Shown: positions 18,839 through 27,639, counted from the first letter of the stretch. The stretch is DNA of 64,000 nucleotides from TMED109 sp002684605 (GCA_913046335.1 CAJWSU010000004.1:1-64000), one strand, 5' to 3'. The notes: generated from the sequence alone by a model not told the origin. Numbers and translations are program-made.

Positions 18839-19060
18839 TTGCTAGTTTGTGCTTTATTAGTATGGACAATATTTCCATTTATAAATATTAATGAGACTTC
18901 TTCTAGTCTTACTTACTTAACTGAAATTGAATGTAAAAACACAATAAAAAGTAACAACGATTACTGTATTTTAATAGATAAAAGAAAAGATTTCACTTTA
19001 CAGGAATGGCAAGAAGATAATTGTGTTAGATCGGAACATAAATGGATTGGAAATCAATAA
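18839..19060 (+). CDS. Small membrane-anchored protein of unknown function
   Basis: This 73-aa frame starts with TTG 2 bases after the NosR-like stop. It has one N-terminal hydrophobic segment (~1-14) and a soluble tail with three cysteines (ECKN, YCIL, NCVR). I do not recognise it. Translational coupling is the only plausible start mechanism, since no Shine-Dalgarno is visible. Its position suggests a small partner of the NosR-like protein, which is inference only. Confidence 0.45.
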   Translation: MLVCALLVWTIFPFININETSSSLTYLTEIECKNTIKSNNDYCILIDKRKDFTLQEWQEDNCVRSEHKWIGNQ

Positions 19061-19065
19061 AAAAG

Positions 19066-20898
19066 TTAGGAAGATAGTTCTAATTGCGCATTAAAGTACG
19101 GTAATTTTTCTCTATTGTGACATCCCATGATTACAATTCTTTCTGCAATTTGAAGAGATTTTTGATATTTTCTTTCTAACTCTTTAATGGATTTTCCATC
19201 AAATTTTTGTCCACAAATAAAAATTCCATAATGAGCTTGTACGGTTCTAACTCTTTTACCTAAAAGTAATCCATCAGCTATCGCTGAAAAACTAAATTCT
19301 TCTTGTTGTTTAACAACAATATTTTTGCTAATTAAAAATTTTCTAACATTAATTTCTGCTTCAATAATCAAATTCCAGTATTCTGATTCTGAATTTGTTT
19401 TCTCTGCGCTTATATAATAAAAGGCCTTACAGAAAATTAAAAAAGTTAGCTCTTCTATACTTTTATAGCTCCAAGCCTGTCTTTCTAAGCTATTCCAGAC
19501 AGAAGGTTTAAGCTCTTTAAATATTCTTGGCACCCTATCAAAAAACATCCCATGAAGGTTAAGGTCACTTACATTAGAATCTACAAGTTTTTCCTTATGT
19601 ATATCTATGCAAGCTGTAGATGCGCAAATTGGACACTGATCATCTCTATAAACATCCTTCTTATATATATATGAACATCTAAGTCCTTTCTTGTCCTTGC
19701 CTTCACATATAAAAAAAGAAGATTTATTTTCAGCTTCATCAAACTGTGTAGCAATCCAATTAAACCTATTTTGAAACTTTATAAATGATCTTCTATGACT
19801 CCATAAGTCCCATTTGAGGTCTTCAACGGGACCAAATGTACTCCAATTAGAACTAACATCTACAATAATACATTTACTTTTATCTTTGGCACATCTGAGA
19901 CCTCTTCCTACGGATTGCCCCCAGAGGACTTTAGATAAAGTAGGCCTTAGATGAACTATAATATTACAATTTGGGTTATCCCAGCCTTCAACAAGAACAC
20001 CTACAGAAACAACTGCCTCAATCAAACCATTTTTATGATTAGATAATATTCTAGTTCTTTCTCCTGCAGGAGTAAGGGCTGTAAGTATATCACTTTTAAT
20101 TTTAGCATTTTTAAGAGTTTCAAGAGTTTTTTCAGCAACAGCTACATCTGGACAAAACCAAGCAGATATGGCTGTAGGTTTAACATTCAATCTCTCTTCT
20201 TTATAAATACATAACGCGTAATCAATCATTGAAGATTTTATAATAGCATTTGATAATACGGATATAGGAAAATCACCATTCTTTATTTCAGCATTATTTA
20301 AGTTAAGATCATGTATAAAATGTGGTCTATATACAGGCTGAACTAAAACATTCTCATTTATTAAAGTTTTAATATCTGCACAATCTATAATAGCATCAAA
20401 TACTAATCCTAATTGATCATTTTGATTTCCAGTTCGCCTCTCGGGAGATGCTGTCAAACCCATAATATGACTTGGTTTTTTCCCTTTTTCATCAAAGATA
20501 TCTAAGACTCTTTGATAAGCAGAACCAATAGGAGATACTCTATGAGCCTCATCAATAATAATAAGGTCTGATTCTGGGATTAAAGAAGCAATAGCAAATT
20601 TAGACCTTAAATTAGTTGAAAGAATTATATCCGCATCCCCAAAATTTTTAATATCTTCAGATATGCCAAGCTTTCTAACTTTATGGTTAACTTGTAATTC
20701 ACTTTCTAGTTGTTCAAGAAGGACAAGCCTGTGACATAAAACTAAAATCTTTTTATCTTTATAAAATTTTTTTATTATTTCACTAGCTAAAACAGTCTTT
20801 CCTGCTCCAGTGGGCGCTTTCAAGATAAACTTTTTATGTGACTTGCAGATCTCTTCATATTTATCTAATATTTCGGATTGCCATTTTCTTAAAATCAT
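19066..20898 (-). CDS. SF2 DEAH-type helicase, RadD-like
   Basis: A complete superfamily 2 helicase: Walker A APTGAGKT (28-35), DEAH (116-119), GLTASPERR (motif III), a GVLVEGWDNP motif, and QSVGRGLR (motif VI, ~331). After the second RecA-like domain comes a region with cysteine pairs (ICEGK, GLRCSYI, QCPICAS) that could bind zinc. An all-alpha C-terminal domain of ~170 residues follows. The layout resembles RadD/YejH and restriction-type ResIII helicases; there is no nuclease domain. It stands alone and is convergent with the small gene at 18839-19060. A role in DNA repair is inference from the family. Confidence 0.8.
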   Translation of the reverse strand: MILRKWQSEILDKYEEICKSHKKFILKAPTGAGKTVLASEIIKKFYKDKKILVLCHRLVLLEQLESELQVNHKVRKLGISEDIKNFGDADIILSTNLRSKFAIASLIPESDLIIIDEAHRVSPIGSAYQRVLDIFDEKGKKPSHIMGLTASPERRTGNQNDQLGLVFDAIIDCADIKTLINENVLVQPVYRPHFIHDLNLNNAEIKNGDFPISVLSNAIIKSSMIDYALCIYKEERLNVKPTAISAWFCPDVAVAEKTLETLKNAKIKSDILTALTPAGERTRILSNHKNGLIEAVVSVGVLVEGWDNPNCNIIVHLRPTLSKVLWGQSVGRGLRCAKDKSKCIIVDVSSNWSTFGPVEDLKWDLWSHRRSFIKFQNRFNWIATQFDEAENKSSFFICEGKDKKGLRCSYIYKKDVYRDDQCPICASTACIDIHKEKLVDSNVSDLNLHGMFFDRVPRIFKELKPSVWNSLERQAWSYKSIEELTFLIFCKAFYYISAEKTNSESEYWNLIIEAEINVRKFLISKNIVVKQQEEFSFSAIADGLLLGKRVRTVQAHYGIFICGQKFDGKSIKELERKYQKSLQIAERIVIMGCHNREKLPYFNAQLELSS

Positions 20899-21132
20899 AA
20901 ATATATTACCATATTAAAGGGTTTTTTTAATTTTGCATATCTGCTATGCAAGACTTTACTATATATAAAATTAATAATTTTACCATAGTTTTTTTGTAAT
21001 TGAGTAAACTTTTTTTACTAAAATAGTTTATTCATTAAAATACAACAGGTATGTAATTATTAATTTAGTAAAATTTTTTAAAATAAATTAGTATAATTAT
21101 TACGTACTTTTTCTATTTTCTATAGAAGTAAG

Positions 21133-21209
21133 TGGCGCGCCCGAGAGGATTCGAACCCCTGACCCTCTGATCCGTAATCAGATACTCTATCCAGCTGAGC
21201 TACGGGCGC
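21133..21209 (-). tRNA. tRNA-Arg(ACG)
   Basis: Read on the - strand, the 77-base sequence folds into a full cloverleaf. The acceptor is GCGCCCG/CGGGCGC, the D stem is GCUC/GAGU with a closing G-U, and the anticodon stem is UCUGA/UCAGA. The anticodon loop is UUACGGA and the T loop is UUCGAAU. CCA is encoded. Anticodon ACG (A34 to inosine) reads CGN arginine codons. Confidence 0.96.
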
Positions 21210-21226
21210 ATATAATAATAAATATT

Positions 21227-22081
21227 TTATAACTTAATATTATCTATTAATCTTGTATTCTCAATATACACAGCAATAAATAATCTTGCATTAGATTTAT
21301 CATTATTATCTATAACACTTAAGTTATTATTATCTCTAATTTCTATATAATCTATATTTTCTATACCTACAGAAAGAAGGTTGCTTTCGACAAATTTAAT
21401 TGTAGTTTGTATATCTGTATTTTTATACTCGTTTATAGCACTTTTCATAATCTTGTTAATATTATTGGCAATAACTTTGCTTGCAGCATTAAGATATTTA
21501 TTTCTAGAAGATATCGCTAACCCATTTTTATCTCTTATGGTTTCTATAGGCAAAATTTGACAGGGAATATCTAAATTCTTAACCAGGGATTTAATAATTA
21601 ATAGCTGTTGGTAGTCTTTTTCTCCAAAGACAGCATAATCTGCTCCAGATTGTAGCAATAGTTTTGCCACTATTGTGGAAACGCCTTCAAAGTGGTTGGG
21701 CCTTTTTTTTCCGCACAACACAGAACTTAACTTAGGTACATTTATAGTTAAATCAAAGCCTTCAGGATAGATATTTTCTATAGTGGGAATATATATTATA
21801 TCACACCCTACGTCACTAAGACGTTTAATATCTTCTTCTTCTGATTTTGGATATTTATTAAAATCTTCATTTTCACCAAACTGCATTGGGTTTACAAAAA
21901 TAGTAGCTAAAACTATATCAGCATTTCTTTTAGCTTCAATTATAAGTTTTTCGTGCGCTTCGTGAATTGCTCCCATTGTAGGAACAATCGCTAAAGAGGC
22001 CGCCGTATTGAGCGGTCCATTTCTATACCTAGCAATGGATGAATGTAGTCCTCTTAAATCCCTAACTATTTCAACGCTCAT
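21227..22081 (-). CDS. panC: Pantothenate synthetase
   Basis: PanC joins pantoate and beta-alanine with ATP. The nucleotidyltransferase motif is VPTMGAIHEAH, with His40 and His43. The family usually has Gly between them (HxGH), so Ala42 is a mild oddity. FVNPMQFGENEDFNKYP, FGEKDYQQL and the KMSKS-like ISSRNKYL are all conserved. Length 284 aa is normal and ATG 22081 is used. No other pantothenate gene is adjacent. It lies 17 bases downstream of tRNA-Arg in map order. Confidence 0.96.
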   Translation of the reverse strand: MSVEIVRDLRGLHSSIARYRNGPLNTAASLAIVPTMGAIHEAHEKLIIEAKRNADIVLATIFVNPMQFGENEDFNKYPKSEEEDIKRLSDVGCDIIYIPTIENIYPEGFDLTINVPKLSSVLCGKKRPNHFEGVSTIVAKLLLQSGADYAVFGEKDYQQLLIIKSLVKNLDIPCQILPIETIRDKNGLAISSRNKYLNAASKVIANNINKIMKSAINEYKNTDIQTTIKFVESNLLSVGIENIDYIEIRDNNNLSVIDNNDKSNARLFIAVYIENTRLIDNIKL

Positions 22082-22209
22082 TTAATAAACCAACTCAGAT
22101 AATTTTATTGTATTAATAATAATATTTATCGTATCTTTTCCTAATAATAAGTTATCTAATAAAGCCATTAAAGGCGAGGCGCAAGAGAATTTTTTAAAAG
22201 AGTTTAAAT

Positions 22210-23973
22210 ATGTATTATAAAATAATTATTGCTATATTATTCACAATTTTTTTTAATAATAGTTTGTTGTTAGCTAATGAAGAAATAGATGAATATAAAT
22301 CTTCTCCAGAAGGTAAGGTAAGTAATACTGGTAATGCAAAGTATAGTATAACAAAAAATTTTATGGCTGTAACCGCTGATCCAAGGGCAACTATATCTGC
22401 AAAACGTATATTAGAAGCAGGCGGCACTGCAATGGATGCAGCTATATCAGCTCAAATGGTTTTAAATTTAGTAGAACCTCAATCTTCAGGTATAGGTGGC
22501 GGAGCATTTATTTTATATTATGATGCTAAAACTAAAAATATATATGCTTGGGACGGAAGAGAAAAAGCTCCTATGAATTTTTCTGAAAGTATTTTTATAG
22601 ATCCTAATGGAAAAAAGAAAGGGTTCATAGAAGCAGTGTCTGGAGGGCTAGCAGTTGGAGTTCCTTCTCTAGTCTCTATGTTAGAACAAGCACATGAGGT
22701 ACATGGGAATATGCCATGGAGATCATTATTTAATGATGCTATTCAGTTATCTAAAGAAGGTTTTATAGTTGGAAAAAGACTAGCAAAACTTACTTCTAGA
22801 GCGCCTCATTTAAAAAACCAAGAAACAGCGAAAGAATATTTTAGTATAGATAGTGGAGGCTTAAGAGAAGGAGAATTAAAGAAAAATTTAGAATTTGCTA
22901 AGAGTTTGGAGTTAATTAGAGATAATGGATCTCAAGCCATACTTCATGGAAAATTAGCAGATAATATATTATCAACGGTGATAGGACATAAAAATAGTCC
23001 AGGTGTTATGACAAAAAATGATTTTAATTTTGTTAACCCTCTTCTTACTAAGCCTATATGTGGAAAATATAGAACATGGAAAATTTGTGGAATGGGCCCT
23101 CCAAGCTCCGGAGGTATAACTATATTACAGATTTTAGGAATTCTAAATAATTTTAATCTAAATTCAGAAAATCCTAATGATTCTGAGGTGTGGCATCTAT
23201 TTCTGGAAGCATCAAAATTAGCTTATACAGATAGAGGATACTATATTGCAGATAGTGATTTTACTGATGTTCCTATAGAAGATATGCTCGATGAAAAATA
23301 CTTAAAAGATCGGTCTAAATTAATAAAGAAAACTAGTATTATTTTGAACCCTAAAAAAGGAAAATTTAAAAACAATAATGCGCAATATTTAGGAATAGAT
23401 TCAACGAGCGAAAAACCTTCAACAACGCATTTATCTATTATAGATAAATATGGAAATGCTTTAGCTCTTACATCTTCTATAGAGTTTATGTTTGGAAGCG
23501 GCCTCATGACGTCCGGATTTTTATTAAATAACCAAATGACAGATTTTTGTTTTTATCCAAAAGATAAAGAAGGAAACTTAATTGCTAATAGACCTGAAGG
23601 CCAAAAGAAACCTCGTTCCTCTATGTCCCCGACTTTAGTATTTGATTCTGAAGGAGATTTAAGAATGATATTAGGTTCTCCAGGAGGCTCTCAAATAATA
23701 TGCTATGTAGCAGCATCCTTAGTTAGAATGATTGATTTAAATATAAGTCCAGAAAATATTACAGAGCAACCCAATATATGTAATAGAGGTTTTAGATCAG
23801 ATATAGAAGAAGGTATTATTGGTGATGCCTTGGCAAAAGAATTAGAAGAAATAGGCCATAAAATAAAAAGAAAAAGTATGACAAGTGGTATACATATTAT
23901 ATATAAAGATAGTATGAAAAATTTACATGGTGTAGCAGATCAGAGAAGAGAAGGTTCTGCTTTTGGATTGTAA
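22210..23973 (+). CDS. ggt: Gamma-glutamyltransferase, exported
   Basis: Gamma-glutamyltransferases cleave glutathione and other gamma-glutamyl compounds in the periplasm after self-cleavage into two subunits. A signal peptide covers ~1-22 (ending near LLANE). The large-subunit blocks GGTAMDAAISAQMVLNLVEPQSSGIGGG are present. The self-processing site is PSTTHLSIID, with Thr405 as the expected new N terminus and nucleophile. GSGLMTSGF, PRSSMSPT and LGSPGG follow, as in the small subunit. Length 587 aa is typical. It is divergent from panC and monocistronic in appearance. Confidence 0.95.
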   Translation: MYYKIIIAILFTIFFNNSLLLANEEIDEYKSSPEGKVSNTGNAKYSITKNFMAVTADPRATISAKRILEAGGTAMDAAISAQMVLNLVEPQSSGIGGGAFILYYDAKTKNIYAWDGREKAPMNFSESIFIDPNGKKKGFIEAVSGGLAVGVPSLVSMLEQAHEVHGNMPWRSLFNDAIQLSKEGFIVGKRLAKLTSRAPHLKNQETAKEYFSIDSGGLREGELKKNLEFAKSLELIRDNGSQAILHGKLADNILSTVIGHKNSPGVMTKNDFNFVNPLLTKPICGKYRTWKICGMGPPSSGGITILQILGILNNFNLNSENPNDSEVWHLFLEASKLAYTDRGYYIADSDFTDVPIEDMLDEKYLKDRSKLIKKTSIILNPKKGKFKNNNAQYLGIDSTSEKPSTTHLSIIDKYGNALALTSSIEFMFGSGLMTSGFLLNNQMTDFCFYPKDKEGNLIANRPEGQKKPRSSMSPTLVFDSEGDLRMILGSPGGSQIICYVAASLVRMIDLNISPENITEQPNICNRGFRSDIEEGIIGDALAKELEEIGHKIKRKSMTSGIHIIYKDSMKNLHGVADQRREGSAFGL

Positions 23974-24125
23974 GTAAATGTATAAATTATTTAATATGTT
24001 AAAAATACATTCTTGCGCAATTTTCTTATTATATTAGAGTTATATTATTACACTATATTGCTTTTTTAATAGAAATTTTAGCTATTTTAGCAATTTACTA
24101 ATTGTAGAATATTTGTAGTTTATAA

Positions 24126-24208
24126 AGCAAGTAGTCAGTGCAATTAGAATTAGAGATTCTTCTCCCCCCCTTTATTCTCTATTATAAAACTTGCATTGAC
24201 TACGTGCT
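24126..24208. repeat. Long imperfect inverted repeat with C-rich loop
   Basis: Bases 24126-24145 pair with 24189-24208. The ~20-bp stem has two mismatches and one G-U, built on AGCA..GTAGTCA and its complement. A second, inner stem (TAGAGA 24151-24156 with TCTCTA 24176-24181) surrounds a loop containing TCTCCCCCCC. Together they make an extended ~83-base hairpin in the non-coding gap between ggt and the dioxygenase. It could be a small RNA, a leader element or an operator. The remainder of 23974-24125 shows nothing recognisable beyond A/T runs. Confidence 0.7.
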
Positions 24209-24218
24209 ATTATATAAA
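24191..24218 (+). promoter_or_regulatory. Possible promoter of the dioxygenase operon
   Basis: TTGCAT (24191-24196) and TATAAA (24213-24218) are spaced 16 bases apart and would start transcription near 24225, giving a ~38-base leader. The -35 half lies inside the right arm of the inverted repeat, so the repeat could also serve as an operator. The match is modest and the DNA is AT-rich. Confidence 0.3.
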
Positions 24219-24262
24219 TAGTTGTAGTGTGTTACTTAATATTGATTATATCGGAGATAGAA

Positions 24263-25033
24263 ATGAAATTATCAGATGAGCAAATGAAATCATTTAAAGA
24301 ATTAGGGTACATATTCATAGAAAATGTATTTGATGCAGAAGAAGTAAAAAAAATGAATGATGAGCTTCCTAAAATGTATTCTTTAGATAGAGAAGAGGTT
24401 CAAAAAGAGAAAGATGGAAAAGCTGTCCGAACTGTTTTTGCGGCACATACTTTTAGTGAAGTATATTCAGACCTATCTCGTCACCCACGCATAGTAGAAC
24501 CAGCAATGCAACTTCTAAAAGGTGATGTATATATTCATCAATTTAAAATTAATGCTAAGGAAGCGTTTGATGGAGATTTATGGCAGTGGCATCAAGATTA
24601 TGGAACCTGGAAAAATGATGATGATATGCCGGAAGGTTTGGCACTTAATGTAGGTTTATTTTTAGACGATGTTACACAATTTAATGGGCCACTCAATTTT
24701 ATACCTAGGTCACATAGAGACGGATATATTGATGCTAAGCATGATGTTACCACTACATCATACCCTTTATGGACAATAAATAATGATACTATTTCTAAGT
24801 TAGTAGATAAGGGAGGTATTATTGCTCCTGAGGGCAAAGCCGGATCAATGATACTTTTTGACTCTACATTAGTACATGGTTCTCCTTCTAATATGTCTCC
24901 ATGGAATAGAACTATAGTTTATATTTCTTTAAATAGAACAAGTAATTATATTAGAAAGTTTAGTAGACCAGAGTATAAAGCGCATAGAGATTTTACACCT
25001 ATCACATGTGTAAAAGATTCATGTTTTAAATAA
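24263..25033 (+). CDS. Phytanoyl-CoA dioxygenase family Fe(II)/2-oxoglutarate oxygenase
   Basis: The 257-aa protein shows the PhyH fold signature. His110 and Asp112 in QWHQDY and His205 in LVHGSPSN would bind iron, and Arg216 in NRTIVYIS would bind 2-oxoglutarate. GSMILFDSTL precedes the distal histidine. Members hydroxylate diverse small molecules (phytanoyl-CoA, ectoine, aminoethylphosphonate); the substrate here cannot be read from sequence. The start is ATG 24263 with GGAG at 24253-24256; the longer frame from 24227 lacks a ribosome-binding site. It leads a three-gene set with the SAF oxidoreductase and the tandem hexapeptide-repeat protein. Confidence 0.88.
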   Translation: MKLSDEQMKSFKELGYIFIENVFDAEEVKKMNDELPKMYSLDREEVQKEKDGKAVRTVFAAHTFSEVYSDLSRHPRIVEPAMQLLKGDVYIHQFKINAKEAFDGDLWQWHQDYGTWKNDDDMPEGLALNVGLFLDDVTQFNGPLNFIPRSHRDGYIDAKHDVTTTSYPLWTINNDTISKLVDKGGIIAPEGKAGSMILFDSTLVHGSPSNMSPWNRTIVYISLNRTSNYIRKFSRPEYKAHRDFTPITCVKDSCFK

Positions 25034-25034
25034 A

Positions 25035-26390
25035 ATGAATTTAGATTTATCAGATAGGTTATTAAAACATCAGGAAGAAGGAAAATCTTTTCGTGTAGGA
25101 GTTATAGGGGCAGGAAAATTTGCAACTATGTTTTTATCTCAGGCAAATAGTACTTCCGGTTTTCATATTGCTGCAATAGCAGATCTTAATGTTAAACGTG
25201 CCGAAGAAGCTATAAGAACTGCAGGTTTTGAACAAAATTTAAATATATCAGGTATTAATGAAGCTATAACGTCTAATGAAATTTGGTTTACGGATTCGGG
25301 TTTAGAATTAGCACAATGTGAGCAATTAGATTTAGTAATTGAAGCTACAGGTAATGCTGAAGCTGGAGTTGATCATTGCCTTGCAGCATTCAAAGCTAAT
25401 TCCCATGTTGTATTAGTCACTGTAGAAGCCGATGTTTTATGCGGCTCAGCTATTATGAAAAGAGCAAATGAAGCGGGAGTAGTATGCTCAATGGCCTACG
25501 GAGATCAGCCAGCTTTAATATGTGAGCTTATCGAGAGAGTAAAAAGTTCAGGTTTTGAAATAGTATGTGCAGGTAAAGGAACAAAATACTTACCAGTATA
25601 TCATTCAAGTACTCCATCTACAGTTTGGAATTATTATGGATTAAGCGAACAAGAAGCGGCAGCGGGAGGATTAAACCCCAAGATGTTTAATTCTTTTTTA
25701 GATGGTACAAAATCAGCAATTGAAATGGGAGCACTTGCCAATGCTACTGGGCTGGGTGTCCCAAATGATGGTTTGCTTTTTCCAGCTGTTGGAACGTCTT
25801 CACTATCTCAGATTTTAAAACCTAAAGAGTTTGGTGGCGTATTGGAAAGTTCAGGAACGGTTGAAGTAGTTTCATCATTAAAGAGAGATGGGACAGAAAT
25901 TCCTGATAATTTACGTTGGGGCGTTTTTGTCGTATTTAAGTCGGATTCACGTTACACAGAACAATGTTTTAGAGAGTACGGAGTTCCAGTTGATGATAGT
26001 GGACAATATGCAGCATTATGGAGGCCAATCCATTTAATCGGCTCAGAGTTAGGTTTTAGTGTTGCTACTGCTTTGTTAGATAAAAAATCTACAGGCGCAA
26101 CAAAAGCATTTTCTGGAGACGCTGTATCTATTGCAAAAAGAAATTTAAAGGCAGGAGAAATGTTGGATGGTGAGGGAGGAACAACAGTTTGGGGAAAACT
26201 ATTATCTGCCTCACAATCCATTTCTATGAATGCATTACCTATAGGTCTTGCGCATAATGTTAAACTCTTAAAGGATATTTCAGAAGGGCAAGTTGTCTCA
26301 CAAAATGATGTAAGTGGTATTCCGGAATCTAATGCTTATTTATTAAGAAAAGAAATGGAAGCTGATTTTATAGAAAATCAAAAAAATTGA
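25035..26390 (+). CDS. NAD(P)-dependent oxidoreductase with C-terminal SAF domain
   Basis: An N-terminal Rossmann fold begins VGVIGAGKFA (21-30). The following domain resembles homoserine dehydrogenase-like and Gfo/Idh-like enzymes (DLVIEATGNAEAGVDHC, VVLVTVEADVLCG). The last ~60 residues (GLAHNVKLLKDISEGQVVSQNDV) form a SAF-type domain, as in antifreeze-like and FlgA proteins. This architecture occurs widely in proteobacteria, usually without an assigned substrate. The ATG lies 1 base after the dioxygenase stop and the end overlaps the next start, so the three genes form one operon. Confidence 0.82.
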   Translation: MNLDLSDRLLKHQEEGKSFRVGVIGAGKFATMFLSQANSTSGFHIAAIADLNVKRAEEAIRTAGFEQNLNISGINEAITSNEIWFTDSGLELAQCEQLDLVIEATGNAEAGVDHCLAAFKANSHVVLVTVEADVLCGSAIMKRANEAGVVCSMAYGDQPALICELIERVKSSGFEIVCAGKGTKYLPVYHSSTPSTVWNYYGLSEQEAAAGGLNPKMFNSFLDGTKSAIEMGALANATGLGVPNDGLLFPAVGTSSLSQILKPKEFGGVLESSGTVEVVSSLKRDGTEIPDNLRWGVFVVFKSDSRYTEQCFREYGVPVDDSGQYAALWRPIHLIGSELGFSVATALLDKKSTGATKAFSGDAVSIAKRNLKAGEMLDGEGGTTVWGKLLSASQSISMNALPIGLAHNVKLLKDISEGQVVSQNDVSGIPESNAYLLRKEMEADFIENQKN

Positions 26391-27469
26391 ATGGAAATCT
26401 GACACCTTATAAAGATTTTTACCCTAAAATTGGAATAGGTAGTATGTTATCTCCTACTTCTACGATTATAGGAAATACCGTTTTAGGTTCTAAAAATATA
26501 GTTAAAGATAGAGCAGTCTTAAGAGGTGATGGAGCGGAGATTCTTGTAGGAGAAGAAGTATCTTTTTTAGAGAGAAGCACTGTTCATGTAGCTAGTGATT
26601 TTATGGGCTCTTATATTGGAGACTTTTCTGTCGTTGGAAGGTTTGCTTTAGTGCATGCTTGTAAAATAGGTAAATCTGTAATCATTGGCGATCAAGCAAT
26701 CGTAATGGATGGGTCCGTAATTGGAGACAATTGTATCATAACAGCAAATTCTTTAATCCCTCCAGGCAAAACCTTTCCAAATAATTCATTAATTTCTGGA
26801 GCACCAGCAAAAGTAATTAGAACTATAGAAGAACAGGAATATAAAACATTTAAATTAGAAATTTTAGATAATGTAAATACAAATAAAAGTATAGTTAGGT
26901 CTCAAATAGAAGGCGATGACCCTTTAGCAGAATTAGGAATTGAGCCATGGATCAATTATCAAAAAGGAATAGAAGAAATAAGTGCCAAGGCTTTTGTAGC
27001 ACCTGATGCAATTATTAGAGGAGATATAATTGTAGAAGATAGAGCTAGTATATGGTTTGCTACAATACTTGCTTCTTTACCTGGAGGAAGTATTTCAATT
27101 GGAGAGGGGTCGAATATTCAGGATAATACAATAATTGATGTAAATACAAACTCTTTAATAATAGGAAAGCGTGTTACAGTAGGACATAATGTAAGACTTG
27201 CAGGTTGTACTATAGGAGATAACTGTTTGATTGGAATGGGATGCACTATTGAAGATGGAGCAATAATAGAAGAGAATGCATTTGTAGGTGCGCGCGCAAT
27301 AATTAAAGCGAACACCGTTGTAAAAGCCAATACTATATTTGCGGGAAGGCCTGCCAGCTATTTTAGAGATGTTAAAGAAGAAGAAGCAAAATTTTTTAGA
27401 ATGGGTCAAGAAATATACGAGAGTTTCTCAGCAGATTATATACAAGAGTTAGGTTCTAAAAAACAATAG
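26387..27469 (+). CDS. Tandem gamma-carbonic-anhydrase-like (left-handed beta-helix) protein
   Basis: Two hexapeptide-repeat domains of the gamma-carbonic anhydrase/YrdA type lie in one 360-aa chain (about 15-150 and 195-335), each followed by the usual AP/RPA segment and helix. Domain 1 keeps RGD (Arg46, Asp48), His67 (STVH) and His90 (LVHAC) but has Arg85 where VGH is expected. Domain 2 keeps Gln245-Asp246 (NIQD) and His267 (VGHN) but has Asp251 and Ala272 where the other two histidines belong and has lost RGD. Start TTG 26387 overlaps the previous stop; the ATG at 26391 is out of frame. The reaction, if any, is unknown. Confidence 0.82.
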   Translation: MNGNLTPYKDFYPKIGIGSMLSPTSTIIGNTVLGSKNIVKDRAVLRGDGAEILVGEEVSFLERSTVHVASDFMGSYIGDFSVVGRFALVHACKIGKSVIIGDQAIVMDGSVIGDNCIITANSLIPPGKTFPNNSLISGAPAKVIRTIEEQEYKTFKLEILDNVNTNKSIVRSQIEGDDPLAELGIEPWINYQKGIEEISAKAFVAPDAIIRGDIIVEDRASIWFATILASLPGGSISIGEGSNIQDNTIIDVNTNSLIIGKRVTVGHNVRLAGCTIGDNCLIGMGCTIEDGAIIEENAFVGARAIIKANTVVKANTIFAGRPASYFRDVKEEEAKFFRMGQEIYESFSADYIQELGSKKQ

Positions 27470-27480
27470 GATTATATTAC

Positions 27481-27639
27481 ATGTTATTTATGACTTTAAT
27501 AAAATTAATAATCATAGCAGCCGTATTAATAATTTTAAGGATGCTTTTTCCAACTTTAGTAAAAGGCTTTAAACGAATAATGTTTATAATTATTGGCTCT
27601 ATGATTATTTTTGCATTAGTTGTTATGTATGCGTCTTAA
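27481..27639 (+). CDS. Small two-helix membrane protein of unknown function
   Basis: ATG 27481 to TAA 27637-27639 encodes 52 residues, mostly hydrophobic. Two predicted membrane helices (about 4-24 and 33-50) are separated by a short basic turn (VKGFKRIM). An AGGA lies 10-14 bases upstream at the end of the tandem beta-helix gene. It fills the gap to the helicase fusion gene on the same strand. I do not recognise a family. The even hydrophobic pattern and the spacing support a real gene. Confidence 0.6.
   Translation: MLFMTLIKLIIIAAVLIILRMLFPTLVKGFKRIMFIIIGSMIIFALVVMYAS

Noticed and set aside
24227..24262. Longer N terminus for the PhyH-type dioxygenase
   Set aside because: The upstream extension has no ribosome-binding site, while GGAG is correctly spaced for ATG 24263.
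26391..26440. ATG at 26391 as start of the tandem beta-helix gene
   Set aside because: It is out of frame with the gene; TTG 26387, overlapping the previous stop, is in frame.
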